64,000 nt of DNA, taken from contig JBEBSD010000008.1 in NCBI GenBank assembly GCA_040394475.1, positions 67,053 through 131,052 of the forward strand. The letters run 5' to 3'. Under the pieces are notes generated by a model. That model did not search any database, was not told where the DNA came from, and worked only from the letters and a program-made list of their open reading frames with translations. This DNA is from JBEBSD01 sp040394475. GTDB taxonomy: Bacteria; Bacteroidota; Bacteroidia; Cytophagales; Spirosomataceae. Positions 27,201 through 35,973 of this stretch are shown one piece after another. Each line of letters begins with the position of its first letter. Position 1 is the first letter of the stretch. Made by a program: the position numbers and the translations under genes.

Positions 27201-27601
27201 CCGCTTATAACGGCAGTTCTAATCCGGTAGCAAACCAGTTTAAAGACGCGCAGGACCGCTGGACCCCGGATAACCCCGATTCCACTATTCCCAGGGCCGG
27301 GGGGAATAACCAACCTGAAGAAAGAACACCAAGTGACGTATGGATATTTGACGGATCACACTTGCGGCTGAGAACATTCAGCCTGCAATATGCCATCCCT
27401 CTTAAAAACGCGAGCCAATCCGCAATCAAACGCCTGACGGTTAATCTTACGGGAAACAATCTATGGCTGCTTTCTTCTTACAAGAAAGGCTATGACCCGG
27501 AAGTCAATACTTTTGGAAGCAATTCCATGTTAAGAGGATATGATTATGCAGCTTATCCAAACAACCGGAGTTTTACCATCGGGGTCAATATGGGATTGTG
27601 A
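24224..27601 (+). CDS. SusC/RagA-family TonB-dependent transporter with STN signalling domain
   Basis: 1125 residues. Signal peptide (about 1-40, ending SHASDLHAQ), STN domain (about 45-125, with VETVLDMIARQTHARFVYSH), carboxypeptidase-regulatory-like domain (about 140-225, TDEKGEPLPGVSIVIKGTQK), LEEVVVVGYGTQKKASLTG, plug (about 230-345, IYGSRGSNGVILITTKRG) and a barrel ending in FTIGVNMGL. Acts as importer and as signal transducer to the FecR/sigma pair upstream. The next gene is its susD. The downstream enzymes (phospholipase C-like and calcineurin-fold proteins) point to a phosphorylated or phospholipid-type ligand; this is an inference. Confidence 0.95.
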   Translation: MQKKQKTHDALLAVMRITFQQIVMAALFVSLSHASDLHAQELLNRRVTLSVTHANVETVLDMIARQTHARFVYSHEVIRAGRPVSITVKESRLEQVLETLLQPLGVNYTVTTRGTILLKRTSGEAHSLEIPDATPLVPVDRTLTGKVTDEKGEPLPGVSIVIKGTQKGTVADFNGNYNLQLPDGQQIVVFSFVGYLSEELTLTPDRTRLDIALKVDEKALEEVVVVGYGTQKKASLTGAVANINTDKLPTSSALRVDQMLQGQASGVLVTSSTGAPGAAATIRIRGNNSITAGSEPLFVVDGIIGGGNLNTLNPEDIASIDILKDVSSTGIYGSRGSNGVILITTKRGSEGKSTVNFSMQYGLQKIPRLIEMLNGMEYAHLLNETVVAQGRPPIFDDPDSFGEGTNWQKEITRTAPLKSANLSFSGGNKVRYYISGNYFDQQGIILNSGIKRYQFRVNLDNNLSDKLRIGTSINLGHSNTNNNTTQLAGLAGSALATPPVIPVFNERGEYAFRNPHPDAAADFNNPVAAALVPTNYSKANTLLANFFVEYEPVSGLKLKSSFGTDVSFNKSYSYTPGSLPAQRWAGNGGQASLSQTQGFTWQNENTASYFRRLNENHEFDILGGVTYQQGTSENMSAGARNFATDANTFHNLSTGDPSTRTISSAYSSWNMLSLLGRLNYTFKNRYLLTLVSRYDGSSRLGNNNKFAFFPSAALAWIVSEEDFLKSQNLLSFMKVRTSFGKSGNQAVDIYQTLSTYATTPFIASDNPAIALIPSRLENRNLRWETLTQFDAGLEFGILNNRIKVEADFYHSLTRDLLLNAEIPSQTGFSSMLQNIGKVSNTGFELTIHTINLKKKHFEWETNFNIATNRNEVIHLGDKSEIITHIYNYGQQPAGILRVGHPIGSFFGATTEGLWRSQEEIDRIGTMPSAWPGMRRYKDLNGNGLFEDGIDYAILGNGNPKFFGGLGNTIRYKGFDIYLFFQGTYGNKLFNGWAAYNGSSNPVANQFKDAQDRWTPDNPDSTIPRAGGNNQPEERTPSDVWIFDGSHLRLRTFSLQYAIPLKNASQSAIKRLTVNLTGNNLWLLSSYKKGYDPEVNTFGSNSMLRGYDYAAYPNNRSFTIGVNMGL

Positions 27602-27629
27602 GTGTATTCAACTAAACCAGATCATAACA

Positions 27630-29057
27630 ATGAAAAATATATTAATCCGATTTGCGTGCCTCCTGTTGACAGGGATTACGACTTCCTGTGAAAGCATTTT
27701 GCAGGAAAAACCTCATTCTCTTATTGTACCGACCGAATTCTTCAACTCCGAAGACGAGATCCGGCAAGCGTTGAACGGCGTGTATTCCTACCTGAGCACC
27801 ACTAACCTCTACCGCCAGGAAATGACTAACCTCGGGGATGTAGTGACAGACATGGCGGTATCGCGGGACGACCTCCAATTGCAATATTCTTACCGTGAGC
27901 ATGGGCCCGCCGACAAGGACCTGGTCGCTTATTGGGCGAATCTTTATGCCGCTGTCAATACCGCTAATACGGCGATACGCGGCATCAGCAGCTCTACGGT
28001 AAGACAGGAAATAAAAGATCCCTCGTTAGCGGAAGCAAGGTTTCTCAGAGGACTTTACTACTTTATCCTTACCAACTTCTGGGGTGATGTACCTTTCTGG
28101 GACGAAGAATTGGTGGATTTTCAGGTAATAGCGCAATTGCCCCGAACGCCAGTAAAAGAGGTGTACGCCAAAATTATTGAGGATCTCATTTTTGCGGAGA
28201 ATAATTTACCGGTCAGTTATTCAATTGGCGTAAAAAACAGGGCGACCAAAGGTAGTGCGCAAGCCCTTCTGGCGAGAGTTTATCTCTTTGATCAGAACTG
28301 GGAGAATGCGGTGGGAGCCGCGCAGCGATTGATTGACTCCGGCACCTATCAATTGTCCGCTAACTACGGAGATGTCTTTTTGGAAAGCAACGAGCGGTCC
28401 AACAAAGAAATCATATTTACTACCGAGTTTAAAAGATTAGTATTAGGAACGGGCAGGATAGGACAATACTCTCCCCGGTTTGACCGGGAAGGAGTAGCCG
28501 ATTTTACCGGATGGGGATCTTTTGTTCCTTCCAAGCTGCTCATCAGCTACCTCGATGACAATGATTTGCGCAAGCCGCAGCTTATTATGACTGAGTGGAA
28601 AGGTCAGCAATTCAGCAGGACCTACTGGGGCAGTAAATTTCATGACATCGGGGTGGCTGCCGGGCAAAGTGGGAAAGATTTTATCATACTACGGTACGCA
28701 GAAGCCTTGCTGTCATTGGCAGAAGCAGAAAATGAACTGAACGGCCCTACCACGTTAGCGTATGATGCCATTAACCAGGTACGAGCGAGAGCTGGTTTAC
28801 CCTTACTTTCCGGTTTATCGAAAGACACCTTCAGAGAGGCACTTATGAAAGAACGCGGCATTGAGCTCGTCGGAGAAGGCTTTAGAAGATGGGACCTGAA
28901 CCGTTGGGGAATACTAGTCAACGCTGTCCGGACTGTTGATACAGAAGACAACCCTTGGGCAGCGGAGAATGTAAAGGATTTCCATCAGCTATGCCGGATC
29001 CCTGCAGCAGAGCTGCTAAAGAATCCGAACCTGACCCAAAACCCGGGTTACGAATAA
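27630..29057 (+). CDS. SusD/RagB-family outer-membrane lipoprotein
   Basis: 475 residues from ATG 27630, which begins a lipoprotein signal (MKNILIRFACLLLTGITTS before Cys20). A frame open from 27540 would add 30 residues that overlap susC and hide the signal, so it is rejected. SusD features: EARFLRGLYYFILTNFWGDV, ATKGSAQALLARVYLFDQNW, ILRYAEALLSLAEAENELNG, KERGIELVGEGFRRWDLNRW and the end NPNLTQNPGYE. It lies 28 bp after susC and 42 bp before the phospholipase-like gene. Confidence 0.95.
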   Translation: MKNILIRFACLLLTGITTSCESILQEKPHSLIVPTEFFNSEDEIRQALNGVYSYLSTTNLYRQEMTNLGDVVTDMAVSRDDLQLQYSYREHGPADKDLVAYWANLYAAVNTANTAIRGISSSTVRQEIKDPSLAEARFLRGLYYFILTNFWGDVPFWDEELVDFQVIAQLPRTPVKEVYAKIIEDLIFAENNLPVSYSIGVKNRATKGSAQALLARVYLFDQNWENAVGAAQRLIDSGTYQLSANYGDVFLESNERSNKEIIFTTEFKRLVLGTGRIGQYSPRFDREGVADFTGWGSFVPSKLLISYLDDNDLRKPQLIMTEWKGQQFSRTYWGSKFHDIGVAAGQSGKDFIILRYAEALLSLAEAENELNGPTTLAYDAINQVRARAGLPLLSGLSKDTFREALMKERGIELVGEGFRRWDLNRWGILVNAVRTVDTEDNPWAAENVKDFHQLCRIPAAELLKNPNLTQNPGYE

Positions 29058-29099
29058 AATGCACCGGCATTCCAAAAAAGAGTTGACAAGATAAAAGCA

Positions 29100-30770
29100 A
29101 TGCGCCCATTACTCCCCACAATCGTCTTATTGTTCACTATACCCTTTGCAGCATCTGCCTGGGGACCGGGTCATGACGACATTCAAAAGGCGATACTGGA
29201 CCGGTTGCCGGCGTCCTTGACACAGGGACTGGACCCGACCTACATCGACGCGCTCATCAGGCAGTACAGTCATTATCCGGATAGCTTCGAACCCTTTGAT
29301 ACCTCCCTGATAGGAACTGCCTCCTTGCAACGATTGGCCGGTCACAACATCACCAAACGCTATGATCTTCACCACGATCGTAACCGGGCGGTTGCCTTTC
29401 TGGAACTTGTGCACGCGATACGGGAAAACGATAACAAAAGGGCCAATTTCTGGATCGCGTGCCTGGCCCATTCAGCCGCTGATATGGCGGCGATCAACCA
29501 TGATCCGATGACACATGTCGTGTATTATTTGTGGGGAAAAGAAAAGCAGGTTATCAAAACACCCAAAGGAGGTTTTCCGGGCTATCTGGATATTCACGAT
29601 GTGGCGTCAGCTCCTCTCGGGCAGCGTATCTTCGGGGAACGTATTGAAGCTTTGCGGGTAAAGGATTCGGGTAAGGGTCTTTCACAGGTACTGGCTGAAG
29701 TAATGTTTTACGGTCACGAAGGAGCTCATTTTCTGGCAACGCGCGGTTTTGGCATTCTGGAAACGGCAACCGCCTATTCCGACAGCAGGAATGACGCCCT
29801 GCTGCCGGAATTGTTCAGCAGCATGTCTGATCTGGGCGCATGGGCTGTGGTAAGAATATTGCGGGATGTGGAAGCAGCCGTGAGAATTGCCGGAAGTACT
29901 GTTTCCTTGGAAGTTTCTTCCGAAGCAGCCGACTTATACAAGCAAAAAGTAGACAGGCATCTCCGTGATCGCACGCTGGACGACGGAATGTACGCCTCTA
30001 TTCATACCTTTCAGGCAAAACAGCAGGAAAAGGCGATCGGCATCCTGGCGGAACCGTCCTGGCGGATGAACGATGGCCTGCTGGGCTTCACAGAGCGGGT
30101 ATTGTCCTTTCAGATCGCCAATACACTCCGCGGCAACAGCATGTCCTTTCGCCTTTTTAACGTGGTTACCGTTCTGACTGAGGGGTTTCCAGATCCGAAG
30201 ACAACACCGGTTATGATTCTGCCTATCCGTCAAGCTGACAAGTCTTACCATTGGATGAATCTCCGGGAGCTGGCTGCCCCTCTTAAAGCCTATCTGGCTT
30301 CCGGGGGTAAGATCATCTGGATCGGCGGAGATCCTCCCTCAGAAGAAGTGCTGCCTCAATTAGCCCGATCTATGATTCAATCGGGCGAGAAAGAATGGCC
30401 ACTGCCCGAAATGGATAAGACGGCACTGGTTCTTCACAACACCTCAGAGACATGGGCGCTTACCGGTGAGTTGAAGCCCAAGGTAGGCTGGCAAACAATC
30501 AGCTGTCCCTACATTTTTGAGAAAGAGAAAATGAAGCAGTACAAAGCCGCGCCGTTTCTCTCGTTAGAGAGTTATTCCGGAAATACGACCACTATCGGCG
30601 CAATGTGGCCGTTGGAGAACCACTCATTTATTTTTCTGCCCGGTTACGCGTTGATTCCTTTCCTATGGACATCCGAAGCGGCGCTCCCCGTACCCATGCG
30701 CGATGCATCGCTTGATGAAGCGGGTACCCGGATACTGAAGCTCGCTTTGAACCATTTATCAGTCGATTAA
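29100..30770 (+). CDS. Secreted zinc phospholipase C / S1-P1 nuclease-fold protein with C-terminal extension
   Basis: 556 residues. The signal peptide (MRPLLPTIVLLFTIPFAASA) predicts cleavage before Trp21, giving a mature protein that starts WGPGHDDI. In the zinc phospholipase C/S1-P1 superfamily the mature N-terminal Trp is itself a zinc ligand, so this cleavage is a strong hint. Other likely ligands are H25, D61, H82 or H91, the H124-x3-D128 pair in LAHSAADMAAINHDP, H134, and residues in YGHEGAHF (205-211). The nuclease/lipase region ends near 345; residues about 350-556 (KTTPVMILPIRQADKSYHW, YLASGGKIIWIGGD) form a second alpha/beta domain of unknown role. It is followed by two calcineurin-fold genes, consistent with phosphodiester then phosphomonoester cleavage. 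The exact substrate is open. Confidence 0.65.
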   Translation: MRPLLPTIVLLFTIPFAASAWGPGHDDIQKAILDRLPASLTQGLDPTYIDALIRQYSHYPDSFEPFDTSLIGTASLQRLAGHNITKRYDLHHDRNRAVAFLELVHAIRENDNKRANFWIACLAHSAADMAAINHDPMTHVVYYLWGKEKQVIKTPKGGFPGYLDIHDVASAPLGQRIFGERIEALRVKDSGKGLSQVLAEVMFYGHEGAHFLATRGFGILETATAYSDSRNDALLPELFSSMSDLGAWAVVRILRDVEAAVRIAGSTVSLEVSSEAADLYKQKVDRHLRDRTLDDGMYASIHTFQAKQQEKAIGILAEPSWRMNDGLLGFTERVLSFQIANTLRGNSMSFRLFNVVTVLTEGFPDPKTTPVMILPIRQADKSYHWMNLRELAAPLKAYLASGGKIIWIGGDPPSEEVLPQLARSMIQSGEKEWPLPEMDKTALVLHNTSETWALTGELKPKVGWQTISCPYIFEKEKMKQYKAAPFLSLESYSGNTTTIGAMWPLENHSFIFLPGYALIPFLWTSEAALPVPMRDASLDEAGTRILKLALNHLSVD

Positions 30771-30789
30771 AACGAATCTCCGAAAAAAC

Positions 30790-32130
30790 ATGGATCGCAG
30801 TCAATTCAATAAATCTCTTGCTGCTCTTCTGGGCATTTCACTCCTTCCGGAATCCCGGGCCGGTCAAACGTATCCGTTCAGGTCTTTACACGAGGCGTTT
30901 AAAGCAATCAACTTTAACCCGTCAAGTCCTGGCAGTTCATTTTTCGTGGTCACGGCTGACGTTCATTACGGAACAAAAAACTCGTCCGGCCTGAAGCCCA
31001 TCATTGCGGAGATAAACAAAATGTCCCCCCCGCCTGTTTTTTTTTGTATCAACGGTGATCTGATCATGACGGCCTCCAGGAGTTTTGGGCGGATACCAGA
31101 CGATAAGGAACGCGAAATTGCCGGGAACGAATTAAAGGATTTCAAGAAAGATATAGCGCTGCTGAATCCTGCTATTCCGCTGAAAATTACGCTGGGAAAC
31201 CATGATACGCATCCCGGTGAAGTCGACCCTGATCTCTTTTGGGAAGTTTTTCCGGAACACCCGCCTTATCAGTCTTTCGATGCGGAGGGGATGCATATCA
31301 TTTGTCTGAACGGCCATTCGACTGGCTACATAGACCAGCGGCAACTGGAATGGCTGCACAATGATGTCCGTTCACAACCCGAAACTAAAGGCATCATCGT
31401 ACTAATCCATCAACCCTCGATGCATCACACGATCCGGGAAAGGGGGATCCCCGACGCTTTGTCTGACGCGTTTGACAAGCATAGGGGCCCGATTTGGCTG
31501 ATCGGAGGGCATGATCATACTAATTCCGAAGAACTTTTCCGGCTCAGCAACACCGTGCTGGTACAACACCGTATTACCTGCGGAGCTGACAACATCTGGG
31601 GAGATGATGAACGACCCGGTTACTGGATCTACTGCTTGCGGGACGGAGAAGTAGCGGGGCGCATTTTCCGTCAGCAGCAGCAAGGCTACCGGATACAGCC
31701 GGCGCCGGAACGCACTGATGCCGTTACGCTCCCGGTAAGAATCGGTATGCGTGATCAAGCTGTGTGGCGTTGCCTCGTAGGAGAAAACGATCACCCTTAT
31801 CGCGTCCGCATAGCAGCCGCGGATTGTCTTAACTACTGGATGTATGTGAAAGAATTGGTCTACAAAATACCAATCGGCCAATCGCACAATCAGGAACACG
31901 TCAATCTTGTCCTCTACGTAGCTTTCAAAGACCGGAATAATTCAGAAAAGAAAGGGCAATACTTTGTCAGCAACGACGCAACCTTATGGCGGGAATGCCA
32001 CCCTTATCACTCAACTCCCGACAGCGCCTATTTTAAGATCGGGAACATCCGGAAGGAACCTGATGCACTATTTGTAAAATTTACGCCCATAGGGGAGACT
32101 GCTTTCGCCGGGTTAGCGCTCTTACCCTAA
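30790..32130 (+). CDS. Calcineurin-like metallophosphoesterase, exported
   Basis: 446 residues. All metal-site motifs of the calcineurin fold are present: D57-x-H59 (TADVHYG), GD 89-90 (INGDLI), GNHD 136-139, the single His in VLIHQPS and GGHDHTNS (GHxH). The N-terminus, MDRSQFNKSLAALLGIS, looks like a degenerate Tat signal in which the second Arg of RR is Ser, so the export route is uncertain. The C-terminal third (about 310-446) is a beta-rich module that may bind substrate. It lies 19 bp after the phospholipase-like gene and is the likely active phosphatase of the operon. Confidence 0.9.
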   Translation: MDRSQFNKSLAALLGISLLPESRAGQTYPFRSLHEAFKAINFNPSSPGSSFFVVTADVHYGTKNSSGLKPIIAEINKMSPPPVFFCINGDLIMTASRSFGRIPDDKEREIAGNELKDFKKDIALLNPAIPLKITLGNHDTHPGEVDPDLFWEVFPEHPPYQSFDAEGMHIICLNGHSTGYIDQRQLEWLHNDVRSQPETKGIIVLIHQPSMHHTIRERGIPDALSDAFDKHRGPIWLIGGHDHTNSEELFRLSNTVLVQHRITCGADNIWGDDERPGYWIYCLRDGEVAGRIFRQQQQGYRIQPAPERTDAVTLPVRIGMRDQAVWRCLVGENDHPYRVRIAAADCLNYWMYVKELVYKIPIGQSHNQEHVNLVLYVAFKDRNNSEKKGQYFVSNDATLWRECHPYHSTPDSAYFKIGNIRKEPDALFVKFTPIGETAFAGLALLP

Positions 32131-32183
32131 GCAATCACCATCGTTTTATCAACCTGCCTACCATCCGATACCTGTAACTACCC

Positions 32184-33320
32184 ATGAAATTCGTCTCAAT
32201 TCTTCCGCTGTTAGTATGCAATTTTTATGCAAATAGCCAAATCACGAGAGTATGGCTCACTCATCAATCAGAGGACCCTTCTCAAATCGTGGTCAACTGG
32301 CACACACAAACTCCCGGGAATTCCGAAGTGATTTTTTATACTGAGGGAATGAGTCCGTCACGGGTTACCCAAAACGGGCACGCCACGCTTCACCACATCG
32401 AAATCCCCCTGGCACAACAAGACGTCACCTATCATTACCGGGTTAAAACGGGAAATGAGGAATCGGAGACATTTTCGTTCAAAGGCTACCCCTCCTCTCA
32501 AAAGGAACTTCGCGTGGCCATTGTGGGGAACTGGGGCTATGCCGACAACCCGGATTTGTCTCAACTCATTTCGGATGACCCGCATGTACTCTTCACGCTC
32601 GGAGACAATATCCCCGACCTTCATCAGCTTTGCGGCGAAGGTGTTCAGGATTGTATCGAACCCTTTTTAAAACTTATCGATTCACAACCGGCGCTGTTCC
32701 AAACAACACCGTTCATGCCCATCCTTGGCAACCACGACAAGGAAGTCAGACCGCGGGGGACCCAATATCCCCCTGTTGCTGTCTACGATACCAATGCCAC
32801 TGCTTACAGAAAATTCTTCGAACTTCCTGGCGAAGAGTGGAAATGGAAGTTCTCAATCGGCGATTTCGATGCGACTTTTATCGGACTTGACCTGAACCAT
32901 ATAACCGATTATGGCACAACCTGGCAGACGTGCCACGCATTCGGTCTGAATTCCGATCAATTTCGCTGGTATAGTTCCACGATGGAAATGCCCCTCAGAG
33001 GACACATCATTACATTACAAAATGAACAAAACCAACGGATGAGATCGCAGGAAAACGGAAAATGGCAGCAGCTATTTGAAAAAGGAACGATGGTGTTTGC
33101 CGGCTACGGCTACTATTTAGAGCGTGCGGAAGTAGACGGATTTCCCTATTTTAACACTTCTCTCAAAGCAGGCGACCAATACCCGGATAAATTTTCAAAA
33201 GTGCTCAGCCCTGTAGGCGGTTACATGCTCCTTACGTTTACAAAAAATCAACCCGCCAGGGTGGAAACAAAATCCCTGAATGGCACGTTGCTGGATACTT
33301 ATTTTAGCAGGATGAAATAG
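32184..33320 (+). CDS. Purple-acid-phosphatase-like protein with degenerate metal site
   Basis: 378 residues with a signal peptide (MKFVSILPLLVCNFYANSQ), an FN3-like N-terminal domain (about 20-100, IVVNWHTQTPGNSEVIFYTE) and a calcineurin-fold domain, the layout of purple acid phosphatases. GD (140-141) and GNHD (182-185) are kept. Three other motifs are not: the first Asp is Asn116 (VGNWGY), the single His of motif four is Asn280 (ITLQNEQN), and GHxH-x-YER has become GYGYYLER (307-314). With at least four ligands replaced it is unlikely to be a normal dinuclear phosphatase. It may be a binding protein or pseudoenzyme. Last gene of the sigma/FecR-controlled operon; convergent with ligD. Confidence 0.85.
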   Translation: MKFVSILPLLVCNFYANSQITRVWLTHQSEDPSQIVVNWHTQTPGNSEVIFYTEGMSPSRVTQNGHATLHHIEIPLAQQDVTYHYRVKTGNEESETFSFKGYPSSQKELRVAIVGNWGYADNPDLSQLISDDPHVLFTLGDNIPDLHQLCGEGVQDCIEPFLKLIDSQPALFQTTPFMPILGNHDKEVRPRGTQYPPVAVYDTNATAYRKFFELPGEEWKWKFSIGDFDATFIGLDLNHITDYGTTWQTCHAFGLNSDQFRWYSSTMEMPLRGHIITLQNEQNQRMRSQENGKWQQLFEKGTMVFAGYGYYLERAEVDGFPYFNTSLKAGDQYPDKFSKVLSPVGGYMLLTFTKNQPARVETKSLNGTLLDTYFSRMK

Positions 33321-33339
33321 CGCCCCCCTTTGCAAATCC

Positions 33340-35961
33340 TTATAAATCCGGCAGGTTACTGATGATCTTTTTCAGGTTGATTCCTCTTCCAAGAACTGGT
33401 TTGAAAAGATCTCCTTCCGACTTTAGCCGGGCAAAGGCATTTTCAATGTTGAAGTCTTCCATTCTCAAATTCCTGCCGACCTCTTCCCAGTGTAAGGGCA
33501 TGGATACGGTGGCTCCGGGTTTGGGGCGAAGTGAATACGGGGCTGCCACAGTTGCCGCCGGGCGGTTCTGAAGGTAATCGATGTATACCTTTCCGCGGCG
33601 CTTACCGGTCATTCGTTCCGTACTGGTAAAATCCAGCTGCCCGGCGGCATTCACGGCTATCCACCGGGCAAACAACTGCGATTGCTCATAGGTGTATTTT
33701 GCAGCCAGCGGGATGTAGATATGCAGTCCGGTCGATCCCGATGTTTTGCAACAGGACGGCACTTTCAGTGCTGCCAGGATGTCATGGATTACCCGCGCAG
33801 TCTGCACAACCTGTTCAAAGGTGTTGCCGGTGTCGGGATCCAGATCCAGGATACACCAATCGGGTTGATCGGGCGAATGGACGGAACTGCTCCAGGGATT
33901 CAGATCGATCACTCCCAGGTTGACCATGTACAACAGGGCCGCTTCATTGTTGCAAAGCATATAGTGTTTACGCTTCCGCTCTCCCTTTACCGTATAGGGA
34001 TATTTTGTGATCCAGTCCGGCACCTTTCCGGTCACATCCTTCTGGTAAAAGCCCGGAGCGCCGATCCCGTCGGGGAAGCGGTTGAGTGACTGGGGTCTGT
34101 TCTTCAGATAGGGCAACATATAACCGGCGACCTGATGGTAATACCGGATAATATCCCGCTTGGTGTAGCCTTCCGCCGGCCAGAGCACCTTATCAAGGTT
34201 CGTGAATTTCAGGGAGTGTCCATTGACTACCCGGGTTCCTTCCTTACCGCTCAGCAGCATTTCTCCGCTTTTTGCTGAGCCGTTTCCACCAGGTTTCCGG
34301 CCGGCTTTAGCGTCAGTCTGTTCGACGGGCACCTCTTTCTCTACCGCTACGTTTCCGGCGTCCTTGTCATCCCTCAGGCCAATAAATACAGGGTGCCTGA
34401 AGATGCCGTCTGCCGTGATGGCCGCAAAATGGATCTCACACACCAACCGGGGAGCCAGCCATACTACGGTTGTTTTTGGCAGCCGGAATGTCTTTTGAGG
34501 GGCTGGAACCCGGGAAAACGGGCCCGAACTCCTGCGCAGGGGCCCGAACAATTCCATCATTTCCTGCTGGTCGGATTGCCTGAAGCCGGTGCCCACCTTG
34601 CCTGCATAACGCAACTGTTCATTTTCATATACCCCCACCAACAGGGAGCTGAACAGCCTGGGCGACCCCTCGATGAGCGTATATCCCCCAATGACGACTT
34701 CCTGCCTTTTCCGTCCCTTTATTTTTAACCAGTCGCCGGACCTGGAACCGGACTGATAAAGGCTGTCGGACCTTTTGGCCAGGATTCCTTCCAGCCCCAT
34801 CTTCGTACAGGCGTCAAAGAAATCCAGGCCCCTTCCCTTAACGGTTATTCCGGTCCTGATCAGCCCATCCTCCGGAACCAGGGTTTGTAATACCGCTTTT
34901 CTCTCTTTTAACGGCAGGTTCCGTACATCATGTCCCTCCAGCCAGAGCAGATCAAAAACATAATACCTTATTTTTCCGTCAGCCGGGTGCTGCCACTTTT
35001 GCAACGCATTGAAATCAGCTACCCCCTGATCGTTCACGACCACGATCTCGCCGTCCACCACAGCGTTAATCCCCCATTGGCTGACGGCCGCATGCACCGG
35101 GTAAAACCTTTCATCAAACTTCCCGCCATTCCGCGACCACAGGGAGGCCTTTCCGTCCTTTACGGATGCAATGGCGCGATAGCCGTCCCATTTCACCTCA
35201 TACTCCCATTCCGGGTTGTCGAAAGGGGTATCAGTAAGTGTGGCGAGCATGGGGGCTATTCCGGCAGGGATAGCGCTTTTTCTCCCTTTTTTCAGCAGCC
35301 TCTGTACCTCCGCAGCCCCGATGGTCTTTTCCTCCGGGGCATCAGGCTGCAGGAGCGGTTCCTTTCTGCCGGCAGACGTACCGGACGCTGTATGTGCCAG
35401 TTTTTCCAGCGTCATCCCCGAAATCACGGATTTATCTTCCAGCGTAATATCGGCCTGCCGGGCATAGGTATCTTTGTGTTTGATCAATAGCCAGGCATTT
35501 TCCGCCATCCCGGTAGTCCTGACCAACGCAAATTCTCCCCGTATTTTTTTTCCATGCAGGACGATTTTCAAAGAACCTGCCTTTAACTGTTTCAGTAATT
35601 CCTTTTCCTGTTTGCTTTTGCCTTTAACTTCCTCGACAGGCTCGTAGGTCCCTTCGTCCCAAACGATTACGGCCCCGGCCCCATAATTTCCTTTGGGGAT
35701 AATCCCTTCGAAGTCTTTGTAAGCATACGGATGGTCTTCTACCTGCATGGCGAGCCTTTTGTCGGCGGGGTCGAGTGAGGGCCCTTTGGGAACGGCCCAG
35801 CTTTTGAGCACTCCTTCCAGTTCAAGCCGGAAATCGTAGTGCAGCCGGGAAGCCCGGTGCTTCTGGATGACAAAACGAAGTGTATCTTTAGCAGCAGTTC
35901 CGCCCTCCGGTTCCGGGCTTTCTTTAAAATTCCGTTTTTTCTTGTAATCGCGCAGCGCCAT
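33340..35961 (-). CDS. ligD: ATP-dependent DNA ligase D (3'-phosphoesterase, ligase, polymerase)
   Basis: 873 residues with three domains in the order PE-LIG-POL. The phosphoesterase (about 1-190) has RASRLHYDFRLELEGVLKSW and EDHPYAYKDFEGIIPKGNYG. The ligase (about 235-530) has the adenylation motif KWDGYR with Lys257, DGEIVVVND and GLEGILAKR. The primase/polymerase (about 580-873) has FTNLDKVLWPAEGYTKRDI and LDLDPDTGNTFEQV with its metal-binding Asp pair. The enzyme trims, fills and seals double-strand breaks held by Ku. It follows ku by 12 bp on the same strand, the standard bacterial NHEJ pair. Length and domain order are normal for Bacteroidota. Confidence 0.97.
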   Translation of the reverse strand: MALRDYKKKRNFKESPEPEGGTAAKDTLRFVIQKHRASRLHYDFRLELEGVLKSWAVPKGPSLDPADKRLAMQVEDHPYAYKDFEGIIPKGNYGAGAVIVWDEGTYEPVEEVKGKSKQEKELLKQLKAGSLKIVLHGKKIRGEFALVRTTGMAENAWLLIKHKDTYARQADITLEDKSVISGMTLEKLAHTASGTSAGRKEPLLQPDAPEEKTIGAAEVQRLLKKGRKSAIPAGIAPMLATLTDTPFDNPEWEYEVKWDGYRAIASVKDGKASLWSRNGGKFDERFYPVHAAVSQWGINAVVDGEIVVVNDQGVADFNALQKWQHPADGKIRYYVFDLLWLEGHDVRNLPLKERKAVLQTLVPEDGLIRTGITVKGRGLDFFDACTKMGLEGILAKRSDSLYQSGSRSGDWLKIKGRKRQEVVIGGYTLIEGSPRLFSSLLVGVYENEQLRYAGKVGTGFRQSDQQEMMELFGPLRRSSGPFSRVPAPQKTFRLPKTTVVWLAPRLVCEIHFAAITADGIFRHPVFIGLRDDKDAGNVAVEKEVPVEQTDAKAGRKPGGNGSAKSGEMLLSGKEGTRVVNGHSLKFTNLDKVLWPAEGYTKRDIIRYYHQVAGYMLPYLKNRPQSLNRFPDGIGAPGFYQKDVTGKVPDWITKYPYTVKGERKRKHYMLCNNEAALLYMVNLGVIDLNPWSSSVHSPDQPDWCILDLDPDTGNTFEQVVQTARVIHDILAALKVPSCCKTSGSTGLHIYIPLAAKYTYEQSQLFARWIAVNAAGQLDFTSTERMTGKRRGKVYIDYLQNRPAATVAAPYSLRPKPGATVSMPLHWEEVGRNLRMEDFNIENAFARLKSEGDLFKPVLGRGINLKKIISNLPDL

Positions 35962-35973
35962 AACGAGGACCGT

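Noticed and set aside
27540..27629. SusD start overlapping susC
   Set aside because: It hides the lipoprotein signal that begins at ATG 27630.
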